From positions 1 through 31,123 of the forward strand of contig JBAYNS010000002.1 of assembly GCA_041678625.1 (NCBI GenBank): a stretch of DNA of 31,123 nucleotides, read 5' to 3'. Below the pieces are notes generated by a model that had not been told where the DNA came from, made no database searches, and saw only the letters and a list, made by a program, of their open reading frames with translations. Made by a program: the position numbers and the translations under genes. Shown piece after piece: positions 1 through 7,147 of the stretch. Every line of letters starts with the position of its first letter. The stretch's first letter is position 1. The DNA comes from JBAYNS01 sp041678625 (GTDB lineage Bacteria; Patescibacteriota; Gracilibacteria; Peribacterales; Peribacteraceae).

Positions 1-1224
1 AGGATTCTGTGTTTTTATCGGAGGATGCGACACAGCAGGCGTAGGAGGCATCACCTGTGTATCGCTTTGCTGTTGGGACATACCCTCCTTTAATCGTCGC
101 ACACACTCCAGAACCTGTAATTGAAAATTCGAGAACGTGGAAACACGGAACCCGGCAGCCCGGGGATGTCCGCCGCCGCCATACAGCTGCGCAGCCAGAG
201 TGCTCACATTGATCGTATTCGATGAACGCATGCTCGCCTTGAGCCCTCCTTCTTCCACCTCTGTAAAGAGCACGTACACATCGGCATTGGGAACGGTGGA
301 AATGAGTTCATCAAGTATGCCGCTGGTTTCTTTGCTCGTTGCCTCCATCTCCGCCAGATCCTCCCGGCTAATAGTCGACCAGACAATTCGGGCATCTTCA
401 TCCACCTGGATACGATTGAGAGCACGCCCCCAAATCTTCAAGGTACTCAGTGGTTTGGTTTTGTAAACGTTCTGGATGATCTCTTGCTGACGGGCGCCCA
501 TTTCAATGAGCTCTGCCGCTACTTCCAATGAACGAGGAGTGGTATTGGGATTCTGGAAACTGCGCGTATCGGTAATGAGCCCCGTAAGGAGCAGCGTAGC
601 GATATCAGCAGTGATGAAAGGCTTCCATTGAGGCTGCTGCATAAACCATCGGTACAGGACCTCTGTTGCGCTCGATGCCGTGGGATCAATGAGCTTGATC
701 TGCCCGAAACCCGTATTACTGATATGGTGATCAATATTCAGAATCGGCACCTGAGAGAAGAGATCAATGTGTTCGGTATACACCGATCCCAGAAGTGACA
801 GATCCGCGGTATCAACAACGATGATGAGATCGTAGGGCTGATTGCCTTCGTTCAAGGTAATGTGCTGCGGATGAATGCGCCCGTTCTTGGGAATAACGAT
901 GATGTTCACCTTGCGATCCTCCACCGTGTAACGCAATTTATCGATTTCCACTCCCTCATCCAGATTCACCGTCACAATGAACTGCTGTTGTTCTGCCAAT
1001 CCTTCCGTAATGCGCTCGTAATCCGGCAGAAATTGGAGGGATTCCGGAGGCGTCTCTGGGCAAACCACGGTGACATCCTTGCCCAAGGCACTGAAGAGCT
1101 CATAACAGGCCAGCGCACTTCCTAAGGCATCAGGGTCGGTATTCGCATGCGGGACAATGAGTAGGCGTTGGTGCCCCTCTATAGCCGTGGTAGCTGCCGC
1201 AAGTTCGTCAGGAGAAAGACTCAT
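1..1224 (-). CDS. DHH/DHHA1 phosphoesterase, NrnA-like (partial, C-terminus outside window)
   Basis: Members of this family hydrolyse nano-RNA and/or pAp or cyclic dinucleotides in the cytoplasm. The frame is open for all 408 codons and runs off the left edge. Seen: motif I VPHANTDPDALGS (about residues 24-36), VVDTAD (136-141), the DHH motif in LNIDHHIS (D165-H167), LITDTR (about 228) and the DHHA1 glycine motif GGGGHPRAAG (349-358). About 60 extra residues sit between motif I and VVDTAD compared with NrnA-type enzymes, and a Pro/Gln-rich tail follows the DHHA1 domain, so the protein is clearly longer than the usual ~320 residues. The ATG is preceded by a promoter-like sequence and no Shine-Dalgarno motif. 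Substrate specificity cannot be read from the sequence. Confidence 0.88.
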   Translation of the reverse strand, partial: MSLSPDELAAATTAIEGHQRLLIVPHANTDPDALGSALACYELFSALGKDVTVVCPETPPESLQFLPDYERITEGLAEQQQFIVTVNLDEGVEIDKLRYTVEDRKVNIIVIPKNGRIHPQHITLNEGNQPYDLIIVVDTADLSLLGSVYTEHIDLFSQVPILNIDHHISNTGFGQIKLIDPTASSATEVLYRWFMQQPQWKPFITADIATLLLTGLITDTRSFQNPNTTPRSLEVAAELIEMGARQQEIIQNVYKTKPLSTLKIWGRALNRIQVDEDARIVWSTISREDLAEMEATSKETSGILDELISTVPNADVYVLFTEVEEGGLKASMRSSNTINVSTLAAQLYGGGGHPRAAGFRVSTFSNFQLQVLECVRRLKEGMSQQQSDTQVMPPTPAVSHPPIKTQNP

Positions 1225-1235
1225 GAAATTAACAT

Positions 1236-1267
1236 ATTATAATAACATATTTTGTATATTTTATCAA
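1236..1267 (-). promoter_or_regulatory. Putative promoter of the DHH phosphoesterase gene
   Basis: On the minus strand TTGATA (1262-1267) is followed after 17 nt by TATTAT (1239-1244), which overlaps a TATAAT at 1236-1241. The start codon lies only 11-14 nt further on, so the leader would be a few nucleotides or none. This is pattern matching only. Confidence 0.5.
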
Positions 1268-1386
1268 CTACCCTCTTTCCGGTCTGCTTCTGGTGGATTT
1301 CAAACATAAGAGGGTATAAAAGCAAAAGAACAGACCTTTGACAAGATCGTTCCCCATGAGAAAACCACAAAATTTGTGCAGTACAG

Positions 1387-1405
1387 AGGGGCGCTATGCG
1401 CCCCT
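1387..1405. other. Perfect 8-bp GC hairpin
   Basis: AGGGGCGC, loop TAT, GCGCCCCT. It lies 25 nt beyond the stop of the putative His-rich minus-strand gene, where a terminator would be expected, but there is no T-run after the stem on either strand. Intrinsic termination is therefore doubtful. Confidence 0.35.
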
Positions 1406-1430
1406 TCCCCCAAAAGATGCACCAATGCAC

Positions 1431-1622
1431 TCAGCGCGCCATTTCCCAATCTCCAACATCCTCCCACCCCGCAAGCCCAGCAACGTGCTCGTGTATCTGA
1501 TGTATATGTATGTGAACCGGTGTAGCGTCCTGTATGGCGCTTTCTGGAAGAACAGAAGGAGCCTGACCCTCTGGAGAAAGGGGAAATCCTGTTTCCGGTG
1601 ATGCACATGCCTGCTGATACAT
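1431..1622 (-). CDS. Possible small His-rich protein (63 aa)
   Basis: No family recognised. The stretch between 1225 and 1807 has no other convincing gene. This reading frame starts at ATG 1622 (a GTG at 1664 would add 14 residues) and has a protein-like composition, with a notable HIHIHQIHEH cluster near the C-terminal half (H-x-H-x-H-x-x-H-x-H) that could bind metal. A promoter-like pair lies upstream on the same strand and a GC hairpin lies just downstream of the stop, which together give a plausible gene-sized transcription unit. There is no signal peptide or membrane segment. The alternative is that the stretch is non-coding; overlapping frames on both strands are also open, so the case for coding is weak. 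Confidence 0.33.
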   Translation of the reverse strand: MYQQACASPETGFPLSPEGQAPSVLPESAIQDATPVHIHIHQIHEHVAGLAGWEDVGDWEMAR

Positions 1623-1708
1623 AGAATGTGGGGGAAAGAAGTGAGAGTAATCACACCTTCCCACACAACCCTTCGGGATAGAATCGGGTAGGGAAACGAA
1701 AACCCTCT

Positions 1709-1737
1709 ATTATATTTCCATGTGTTTTTTAAAACAA
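1709..1737 (-). promoter_or_regulatory. Putative promoter reading leftward
   Basis: On the minus strand TTGTTT (1732-1737), a 17-nt spacer and a perfect TATAAT (1709-1714). It would start an RNA near 1702 that runs across the putative His-rich reading frame, with a leader of about 40-80 nt. Confidence 0.45.
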
Positions 1738-1794
1738 AAAAACCAGCTCGTTGTTGTTTGAAACAATGGTGAAACCATAACTATACTTCACATG

Positions 1795-1800
1795 TATACT
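1795..1800 (+). promoter_or_regulatory. -10-like hexamer before the FGPVP repeat gene
   Basis: TATACT ends 7 nt before the ATG. A second TATACT at 1782-1787 has TTGAAA (1758-1763) 18 nt upstream. Either would give a leader of about 0-14 nt. No Shine-Dalgarno motif precedes the ATG. Confidence 0.45.
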
Positions 1801-1807
1801 CTCCCCT

Positions 1808-2158
1808 ATGTTCCTACTTACACTCCACATGCTGGCACTCGTTGCACTAACAACACCGTGTGCACACGCTGACTCTCTCTTTGGACCCGTGCCGAATTTT
1901 TGGAAGACGGATCTCTTTGGTCCGGTACCCAGCACCTGGAGCAGTCCCCGTACATCATCAGCAAGCAGCAACGGGAGTTTGTTTGGATCCGTACCCAATT
2001 TTCTGGCTTCCGAAAACATCTTTGGTCCGATACCCAATACCTGGGGAAACAACACCAATAGCAATGCCTCCGATACACACCAGAGTGTTTTTGGACCGGT
2101 ACCTACGTTCTCCTCAGAGAACATATTCGGCCCCGTGCCTTCCGTTTGGGAAAGGTAA
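1808..2158 (+). CDS. Secreted protein of six FGPVP repeats (116 aa)
   Basis: I do not recognise a family. Residues 1-21 form a typical signal peptide with a hydrophobic core and an A-H-A cleavage site. The mature protein is almost entirely repeats: LFGPVPNFW, LFGPVPSTW, LFGSVPNFL, IFGPIPNTW, VFGPVPTF and IFGPVPSVW, starting at residues 24, 36, 58, 71, 94 and 106. Spacings of 12, 22, 13, 23 and 12 show three pairs, i.e. a higher-order unit of about 35 residues. Linkers are Ser/Asn/Thr-rich. There is no Cys after the signal, no transmembrane segment and no recognisable catalytic motif. The first repeat starts two residues after the predicted cleavage site, exactly where the two pilin-like proteins at the far end of the window carry FGDVP and FGEVP. 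A structural, adhesive or pilus-related role is inference. Confidence 0.75.
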   Translation: MFLLTLHMLALVALTTPCAHADSLFGPVPNFWKTDLFGPVPSTWSSPRTSSASSNGSLFGSVPNFLASENIFGPIPNTWGNNTNSNASDTHQSVFGPVPTFSSENIFGPVPSVWER

Positions 2159-2199
2159 AAAGCACTCTTGCTTTGCATTGCGAAAAACAATTAGATGCG

Positions 2200-2205
2200 T
2201 AATAT
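2200..2205 (+). promoter_or_regulatory. -10-like hexamer before the lipoprotein gene
   Basis: TAATAT with TTGCGA (2178-2183) 16 nt upstream. It ends 7 nt before ATG 2213 and lies downstream of the alternative ATG 2195, so if it is the promoter it favours the start at 2213. Confidence 0.4.
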
Positions 2206-2212
2206 GCAACAC

Positions 2213-3133
2213 ATGAACAAAGTGTATCTCATGCTTCTATTCATCGTATCTGTCCCACTTATCAGCTGTGGAGCATATCAAGGATGCCGTGATATGAATG
2301 CACCATGTGCCGACGAATGGACGGCTATATTCTATCCTCAGGGTTTCTCGGGAAAAGGCGATGTCGAATGTCAGTTTCAGGAGCACTTTGCTACGCGTGA
2401 GCAGTGTGTGGCATGGGGAGAAGAAATGATCAAAAGTAATAATGGGGCAGAATACACGTGCGGACGTGGTTGCTCGTATAACAAACAGTGTGAATACGGG
2501 TGTATCGAGGTCTATGAGCCAATTACAGAAACAGTTGATCGCACAACAAGTATTGATCCTGTAATCGAAGCATATCTTCTTTCACAAGAGGAATTTGCCT
2601 GGACTACGGAAGATGATGGGAAACATGTGTGCGTGTTCCAGCATCTTACGCGTGAACGAGACATCAGTCCGTTTGAAGTGTGGGTACGCTGCAGTGAATT
2701 TGTCCTGCGTAATGGGGAAATTGAAGAAAAAAGTGGATTATCTATCCCTGTTAAACTTACCTATCCAGATAATATCTCCGTGCTTTCTGTTGAAAATTTC
2801 TCGTATGAGACACCAGGGAGTGGTTCGGATTATGGTCCGGACATAGAGAGGATTTTTTCGCAGGAGAGCCAAGAGTTTATGCGCGTACATCATGATCGCA
2901 TGCTTGTTGATTTACAGTTTGTAATGGGGGAAAAAGCAATTGAACTCTTTGCTGAGCACAATCCTTCATTTCCCTATTCTATGAAACAGAATTGTTATAA
3001 AGATGAGAATTGCCTGCTGCCAATGTCATACGCAGTGCGGTCGAATTGCCCGTACAATATGGAATGCAGAGAGAAAAAGTGTGAGGTGGTCTGCATGTGG
3101 AGAAATGAGTGTCCAACGTGTGCACAAGAGTAA
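2213..3133 (+). CDS. Cys-rich lipoprotein of unknown function (306 aa)
   Basis: The N-terminus is a lipoprotein signal: MNK, a hydrophobic stretch, then the lipobox LISC with the acceptor Cys at residue 19. It would be lipidated by an Lgt enzyme such as the one encoded in this window. About twenty cysteines follow, clustered in the N-terminal quarter (C-G-R-G-C, then a C-x4-C-x3-C-type run) and at the C-terminus (NCPYNMECREKKCEVVC and C-x4-C-x2-C), with a central Cys-poor part. This suggests two disulfide-bonded modules around a mixed alpha/beta core. In-frame ATGs at 2195 and 2204 are possible starts, but 2213 gives the cleanest signal peptide and the best promoter spacing. It lies 54 nt after the FGPVP repeat gene on the same strand, so both may serve the cell surface. 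No homologous family is recognised. Confidence 0.8.
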   Translation: MNKVYLMLLFIVSVPLISCGAYQGCRDMNAPCADEWTAIFYPQGFSGKGDVECQFQEHFATREQCVAWGEEMIKSNNGAEYTCGRGCSYNKQCEYGCIEVYEPITETVDRTTSIDPVIEAYLLSQEEFAWTTEDDGKHVCVFQHLTRERDISPFEVWVRCSEFVLRNGEIEEKSGLSIPVKLTYPDNISVLSVENFSYETPGSGSDYGPDIERIFSQESQEFMRVHHDRMLVDLQFVMGEKAIELFAEHNPSFPYSMKQNCYKDENCLLPMSYAVRSNCPYNMECREKKCEVVCMWRNECPTCAQE

Positions 3134-3235
3134 TTCCATACAAAACACAGGTGTGTGACTGCTACTGTTAAGATCTTCAACACCATCCTACGCTCTTCAA
3201 GCGTGCATTAGAATCGAATGTAACTTGGTCGGGAC

Positions 3236-3265
3236 GACCATCCTTCGCCAAGGCTATGGACGGTC
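3236..3265 (+). repeat. Dispersed hairpin repeat, copy 1
   Basis: GACCATCC and GGACGGTC form an 8-bp stem with one G-U-type pair around the core CGCCAAGGCTATGG. The same core recurs at 3434-3460 (other strand) and 14746-14771. I associate similar elements with CPR intergenic regions; their function is unknown. Confidence 0.6.
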
Positions 3266-3311
3266 GTTCGCGGATATCATTTTTTCTAAATATTCATGGA
3301 AGTTATGACTC

Positions 3312-3387
3312 TGGTCGGGGCGACTGGACTCGAACCAGCGACCACGCGCACCCCATGCGCGCATTCTACCAACTGAACTACGCCCCG
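3312..3387 (-). tRNA. tRNA-Pro(GGG)
   Basis: A full cloverleaf of 76 nt with encoded CCA. The acceptor pairs CGGGGCG with CGCCCCG, giving the C1-G72 pair typical of bacterial tRNA-Pro, with A73. The D stem is GTTC/GAAT. The anticodon stem is CGCGC/GCGCG around loop ATGGGGT, giving anticodon GGG with G37. The T arm is GCTGG, TTCGAGT, CCAGT. All stems pair. A near copy of its 3' end lies 86 bp away at 3226-3238. Confidence 0.97.
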
Positions 3388-3433
3388 ATTCTGAAGAATG
3401 ACCGATACAGTTCCTCTGAAAATTATTTGCCCT

Positions 3434-3460
3434 GCCCGTCCGTAGCCCGGAGGGCGAAGG
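3434..3460 (-). repeat. Dispersed hairpin repeat, copy 2 (inverted)
   Basis: Read on the minus strand it has CCTTCGCC, a short variable stretch, then GGCTACGGACGG, matching the arms and core of copy 1. It lies between tRNA-Pro and the small membrane protein gene. Apart from the tRNA and these two copies, the 3134-3512 stretch shows nothing else I can support. Confidence 0.55.
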
Positions 3461-3512
3461 TGGGAACTACGCCCAGACGCACGGAGTCTAGCAGAGGTGC
3501 TACACTACAAGC

Positions 3513-3767
3513 ATGGAAAATCTTGAATCAAATATTCAAGCCATTCTGGAGCGCAACAAACGCGTGGAAGCCGATAAAGCATGGGAAACCAGCATAACCA
3601 GACGTAGTTTTATCGCGCTTATCACTTACATCGCAGCACTAACCTTTCTCCATTTCAATGGATTGCAGAATCCGGAAATACAAGCCCTGATCCCTACAGG
3701 AGCGTACGTCTTATCAACATTGAGCCTTCCGCCGCTTAAGCAGTGGTGGCTAAAACACCATTCTTAG
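3513..3767 (+). CDS. Small conserved membrane protein (84 aa)
   Basis: The N-terminal third is charged and likely helical (MENLESNIQAILERNKRVEA), with a W-E-T-S motif before two hydrophobic segments (about residues 32-50 and 58-74) and a short basic tail. It resembles small hypothetical proteins I associate with CPR genomes, but no function is known to me. A -10-like TACACT ends 6 nt before the ATG, with no Shine-Dalgarno motif, so the transcript is probably leaderless. The gene converges on enolase, and the two share the bases TTAG: TAG stops this gene and TAA, on the other strand, stops enolase, so their ends overlap by 4 bp. Confidence 0.75.
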   Translation: MENLESNIQAILERNKRVEADKAWETSITRRSFIALITYIAALTFLHFNGLQNPEIQALIPTGAYVLSTLSLPPLKQWWLKHHS

Positions 3768-5029
3768 AACGGCGACTGATACCGTGCGCTATTCCCCAGC
3801 TGCTCCTCTATCCTGAGGAGCTGGTTGTACTTACAGACACGATCAGTACGGCTTAAAGAACCCGTCTTGATCTGCCCGGTCTTCAAGCCGACTGCAAGGT
3901 GCGCGATGAACGTGTCCTCCGTTTCGCCGCTGCGATGACTGACGACTGCATTCCATCCCTGTTTCTGCGTGAGCTGGATGGCATCCACCGTCTCGCTGAC
4001 GGTGCCGATCTGATTCAGTTTGATGAGAACGGCGTTGACTGCTTTTTTCTCAATCGCCTCTTTGATGCGCTCTGTGTTCGTTACCAAGAGGTCGTCACCA
4101 ACGAGCTGAACCTTATCTCCAAGCGCTTTCTGCATCCCCTGGAATCCCTCCCAATCATCCTCGCTATGGCTATCTTCGATACTGATGAGCGGATAACGAT
4201 CGCAGAGCAAGGCATAATAATCCGTCAGTTCTGCAGAAGACATTTTCTTGCTATCAACATTGTATGTGCCACCTGCATAGAACTCCGACGCAGCCGCATC
4301 AATGGCAATCTGTACAGTGGCTCCGTAGCCCGACTCCTCTATAGAACGCGTAAGGAAATCGAATGCCTCTGCAGCATTTTTTAGATGCGGCGCAAAGCCG
4401 CCTTCATCCCCCACTGATATAACGTACCCCGCATCTTTGAGAAGCTTCTTCAGTGTGTGAAAAATTTCGGCGCCAGCCTGTAGTGCTTCAGAGAATTTGG
4501 TAAACCCTGTTGGCACAATCATGCATTCCTGAAAGGAAAGGCCACTGTCTGCATGCTTGCCCCCATTGAGCACATTCATCATCGGGACAGGGAGCAACGT
4601 TGCATCATCGACTTCAAACTGACGCTCGAGTGATCCCCAAAGCGGAACATCTTCCCCCGCTGCACGCGCACGACAGACAGCCATGGAGACACCAAGCATG
4701 GCATTGGCTCCGAGTTTGGATTTATTCGGCGTGCCATCCAGATCAATGAGCGCCTGATCGATTGTACGCTGATCGCTTATATCCATTCCCTCAAGCGCTG
4801 GAAAAATGATCTCCTCCACATTCTTCACAGCTTTGAGTACAGATTTGCCCCCGTATATTTTTTTGTCACCGTCGCGCAATTCCAGAGCTTCGTGCGTGCC
4901 CGTGGAAGCTCCGGAGGGAACGGCAGCCCGACCGAACGATTTATCGCTCAGTGCACAGTCCACTTCTATAGTTGGATTCCCGCGGGAATCTAATATTTGT
5001 CTGGCACGAAGAGAGGCAATCGTTGGCAT
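3764..5029 (-). CDS. eno: Enolase (phosphopyruvate hydratase)
   Basis: Interconverts 2-phosphoglycerate and phosphoenolpyruvate in cytosolic glycolysis. At 421 aa it is of normal length. Seen: the N-terminal DSRGNPT motif, H159 in GGKHAD, catalytic E209 in VGDEGGFAP, magnesium ligands D244, E285 (ISIED) and D312 (VGDD), catalytic K337 in LIKLNQIG, and VSHRSGETED followed by the C-terminal SRTDR region. ATG 5029 (MPTIASLRARQILDSRG) matches the family start; longer in-frame versions add an unlikely N-terminus. A TGC-TATGCT extended -10-like element lies 24 nt upstream on the same strand. In a reduced genome it is likely part of a partial glycolysis. Confidence 0.97.
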   Translation of the reverse strand: MPTIASLRARQILDSRGNPTIEVDCALSDKSFGRAAVPSGASTGTHEALELRDGDKKIYGGKSVLKAVKNVEEIIFPALEGMDISDQRTIDQALIDLDGTPNKSKLGANAMLGVSMAVCRARAAGEDVPLWGSLERQFEVDDATLLPVPMMNVLNGGKHADSGLSFQECMIVPTGFTKFSEALQAGAEIFHTLKKLLKDAGYVISVGDEGGFAPHLKNAAEAFDFLTRSIEESGYGATVQIAIDAAASEFYAGGTYNVDSKKMSSAELTDYYALLCDRYPLISIEDSHSEDDWEGFQGMQKALGDKVQLVGDDLLVTNTERIKEAIEKKAVNAVLIKLNQIGTVSETVDAIQLTQKQGWNAVVSHRSGETEDTFIAHLAVGLKTGQIKTGSLSRTDRVCKYNQLLRIEEQLGNSARYQSPF

Positions 5030-5091
5030 TGGAATATGGGAAATGTTGGTGGAAGCATAGCACAACAACACGTTCCTTGTTCCTAGTTACT

Positions 5092-5127
5092 CGTTGTTAG
5101 TTCACTCATAACGAACAACTAACAACG
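5092..5127. repeat. 11-bp perfect inverted repeat
   Basis: CGTTGTTAGTT and AACTAACAACG separated by 14 nt. The element overlaps the stop codon of the upstream membrane protein gene and lies before enolase. There is no T-run, so it may be a processing or attenuation hairpin rather than an intrinsic terminator. Confidence 0.55.
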
Positions 5128-5988
5128 TTTCCTCGCTCTCTGATGTAACACGCCGCAGTACCCCATCAGCATGGTGAGCCCAAGAGCACCCACACCGGCA
5201 CCTGCAGAAGGTAGATGCGACGGCATGCTGGAAACCTGCCGGAATTCCATACCCGTTCCTGACTGAGGATCTACGGCTTCTGCCGGAACTTCTGCAGTCT
5301 CCTCATCTTCGGTAAGACCTGCTGCAATACGCTCGCGGCGGCGTTCAAAAAGGCGCAGGCGGGCACGCCATGCTTCCTCTCCGGGGTCATCGGACTCTTC
5401 AAGATTCTTTCCATCGGAACTCACGTACGCAACTTCGGGCAGCTTTCCTCCGGTGCCACTGATCCGCTGGTCAAGCGCGCTCCACCAATTGGCAGCCCAG
5501 AGAATATCCGCCACTTCACGATCCCAGTGATACCCCGACTGGCTGAATGCGGCGAGAACAGTGAAAGGAATGAAGGCGATTAGAAGCAACACAATGCGCA
5601 ACTTCCACCGACGAATCACGCGCAAACAAAACACCACAGCCAACAGGAACCCCAGAGTCACGAGCGGCAAACCCCAGCCCCAGAAGACCCAGTGGCTCAC
5701 AGATGCCATCGGCAACGAACTGCTGGTATCAAGAAACTCCAGAACTGCCCACACAAGGAGCATGCTTGCCGGAAACCAGTGCAGCCACCGGAATGGGTAA
5801 TCTGCACGATTGCTGCGAAATATATGCACCAAACTCAACGGATAGAGCACCGAAAGTGCAAAGAGTACTCCCCATGGGAGTAATCCTTCCGGCAATCCCG
5901 GCAATGTGGTGATCAGAAACCCCGTGCACACGATCACGACCCCCAGCAAAAAGAGGAGAAACGTCTCTGTGGCATGCTTGAGAGGCAT
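5119..5988 (-). CDS. Polytopic membrane protein with LPxxG-like C-terminal anchor (289 aa)
   Basis: No family recognised. About five hydrophobic segments (residues 9-29, 37-57, 69-87, 99-124, 130-147) are followed by a soluble region that is acidic and Arg-rich (about 150-250). The protein ends with HLPSAGAGVGALG, a hydrophobic stretch and the basic tail RARKR. That ending has the layout of a sortase-type or related C-terminal sorting signal (LPxxG, hydrophobic segment, positive tail), although the motif is not the canonical LPXTG. It may equally be a sixth membrane span. It lies in a minus-strand run of membrane-protein genes ahead of enolase; no operon partner reveals a function. Confidence 0.7.
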   Translation of the reverse strand: MPLKHATETFLLFLLGVVIVCTGFLITTLPGLPEGLLPWGVLFALSVLYPLSLVHIFRSNRADYPFRWLHWFPASMLLVWAVLEFLDTSSSLPMASVSHWVFWGWGLPLVTLGFLLAVVFCLRVIRRWKLRIVLLLIAFIPFTVLAAFSQSGYHWDREVADILWAANWWSALDQRISGTGGKLPEVAYVSSDGKNLEESDDPGEEAWRARLRLFERRRERIAAGLTEDEETAEVPAEAVDPQSGTGMEFRQVSSMPSHLPSAGAGVGALGLTMLMGYCGVLHQRARKRC

Positions 5989-6074
5989 AGGAGGGGTATG
6001 GTCGCCCTTCTACAGAAGTATGTCAAGATAGGTTTATGGCTTCCTGATCTTTACCAGGAAGTGATTATAGGTGT

Positions 6075-6986
6075 TTATAGCCACCCTCTACGCGCAAAAT
6101 ACCCCAAGAGAGTCGTGAGCAGCAGAATCATGCCGATGATTAAACCAGAGAATGCATACGGATGATCCTGATAGGGCAACATGACATTCATGCCAAAGAG
6201 CCCGGTAATCACCGTAAGTGGCAGCATGGTTGCCGAGAAGACGGTAAGGATGCGTACAATGGAATTCGTTTTGTGTGTCAGCCAGGATTCATGGGTGTCC
6301 TGGAGCGCATCAACCATCTCTTTTGCCGTATCCAGGAGCGACCACTGACGCTCGATGGCATCCAGAATGTCATCAAAGTAGAGGGAAAGTTCCTCGGAAA
6401 CGAATTTGCGATTCTTGTGCTCCAATGTACCAATGAGCGTGCGTTGCGGCAGGAGAATGGAGCGCATAGTAATGATATTCCGCTTGAGTTTCATAATATC
6501 TCTAAGCAGGTCCACCTGCTCTTCACTCTCAAAGAGTTCATCCTCTTTGCGACGGATGTCTTTGGTAATCGTATCCACCAGCGGAAAGAGCCCATCGAAG
6601 AATTTGCTCATGAGCTCATACAGAAAGAATCCCGTACCATGATCCAGATATTCGGTGCGCCGTACGCGCGACTCTTTGAGTTCCTGCCACAGAGAATCCA
6701 GAACAGGAATCTTGCCGTGATGCAGCGTTACAATGAAATCCTGACCAAGGAAAATATTCACCTCTTCTTTTGAAATTCTGCCTGAACTTTTGTCCAGATA
6801 CGGAATGTGGAACACCAAGAACAAATACGTATCGTATTCTTCGACTTTTGGTCGCTCATGTTCACTCAGACAATCTTCAATATCCAGTTCATGAAAACCG
6901 TACTTCCGCTGCAACTTATGCAAATCCCGGTGGGACATTGCAGGATCATCCAGCCACGTGATGCCTTTGTACGTGAGTGAGCGCAT
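6075..6986 (-). CDS. corA: CorA-family Mg2+/Co2+ transporter
   Basis: A homopentameric inner-membrane channel for divalent cations. The 303-aa length fits the family. The long N-terminal cytoplasmic region includes the stalk-helix part (KRNIITMRSILLPQRTLIG) and is followed by two C-terminal membrane helices. The signature GMN follows the first helix in TGLFGMNV (about residues 265-267), and the last helix ends in a basic tail (YFARRGWL). The loop after GMN is LPYQDHPYAF rather than the common form with two acidic residues, which may alter selectivity. It could transport Mg2+, Co2+ or Ni2+; the sequence does not decide. Confidence 0.93.
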   Translation of the reverse strand: MRSLTYKGITWLDDPAMSHRDLHKLQRKYGFHELDIEDCLSEHERPKVEEYDTYLFLVFHIPYLDKSSGRISKEEVNIFLGQDFIVTLHHGKIPVLDSLWQELKESRVRRTEYLDHGTGFFLYELMSKFFDGLFPLVDTITKDIRRKEDELFESEEQVDLLRDIMKLKRNIITMRSILLPQRTLIGTLEHKNRKFVSEELSLYFDDILDAIERQWSLLDTAKEMVDALQDTHESWLTHKTNSIVRILTVFSATMLPLTVITGLFGMNVMLPYQDHPYAFSGLIIGMILLLTTLLGYFARRGWL

Positions 6987-7147
6987 GACAGCAGTGGTAA
7001 CGGAGGTTCAGAACTCATAACGCGTCCTATTGAAGTGGGAAAGCAGGTTCATTTCAAGCAGAAGCGATCCTTTTCCGCACTGTATGCAAGAACGGAATGA
7101 GCCACGTCATGGACATTCTCCTCTCTCCACAGAGAACTTTCAACGGA

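Noticed and set aside
1729..2190. Minus-strand 153-codon frame with GTGPK repeats
   Set aside because: It is the antisense of the FGPVP repeat gene, which has a signal peptide and promoter; the repeats are mirrored by the DNA period.
3899..4384. Plus-strand 161-codon frame
   Set aside because: Antisense to the conserved catalytic part of enolase.
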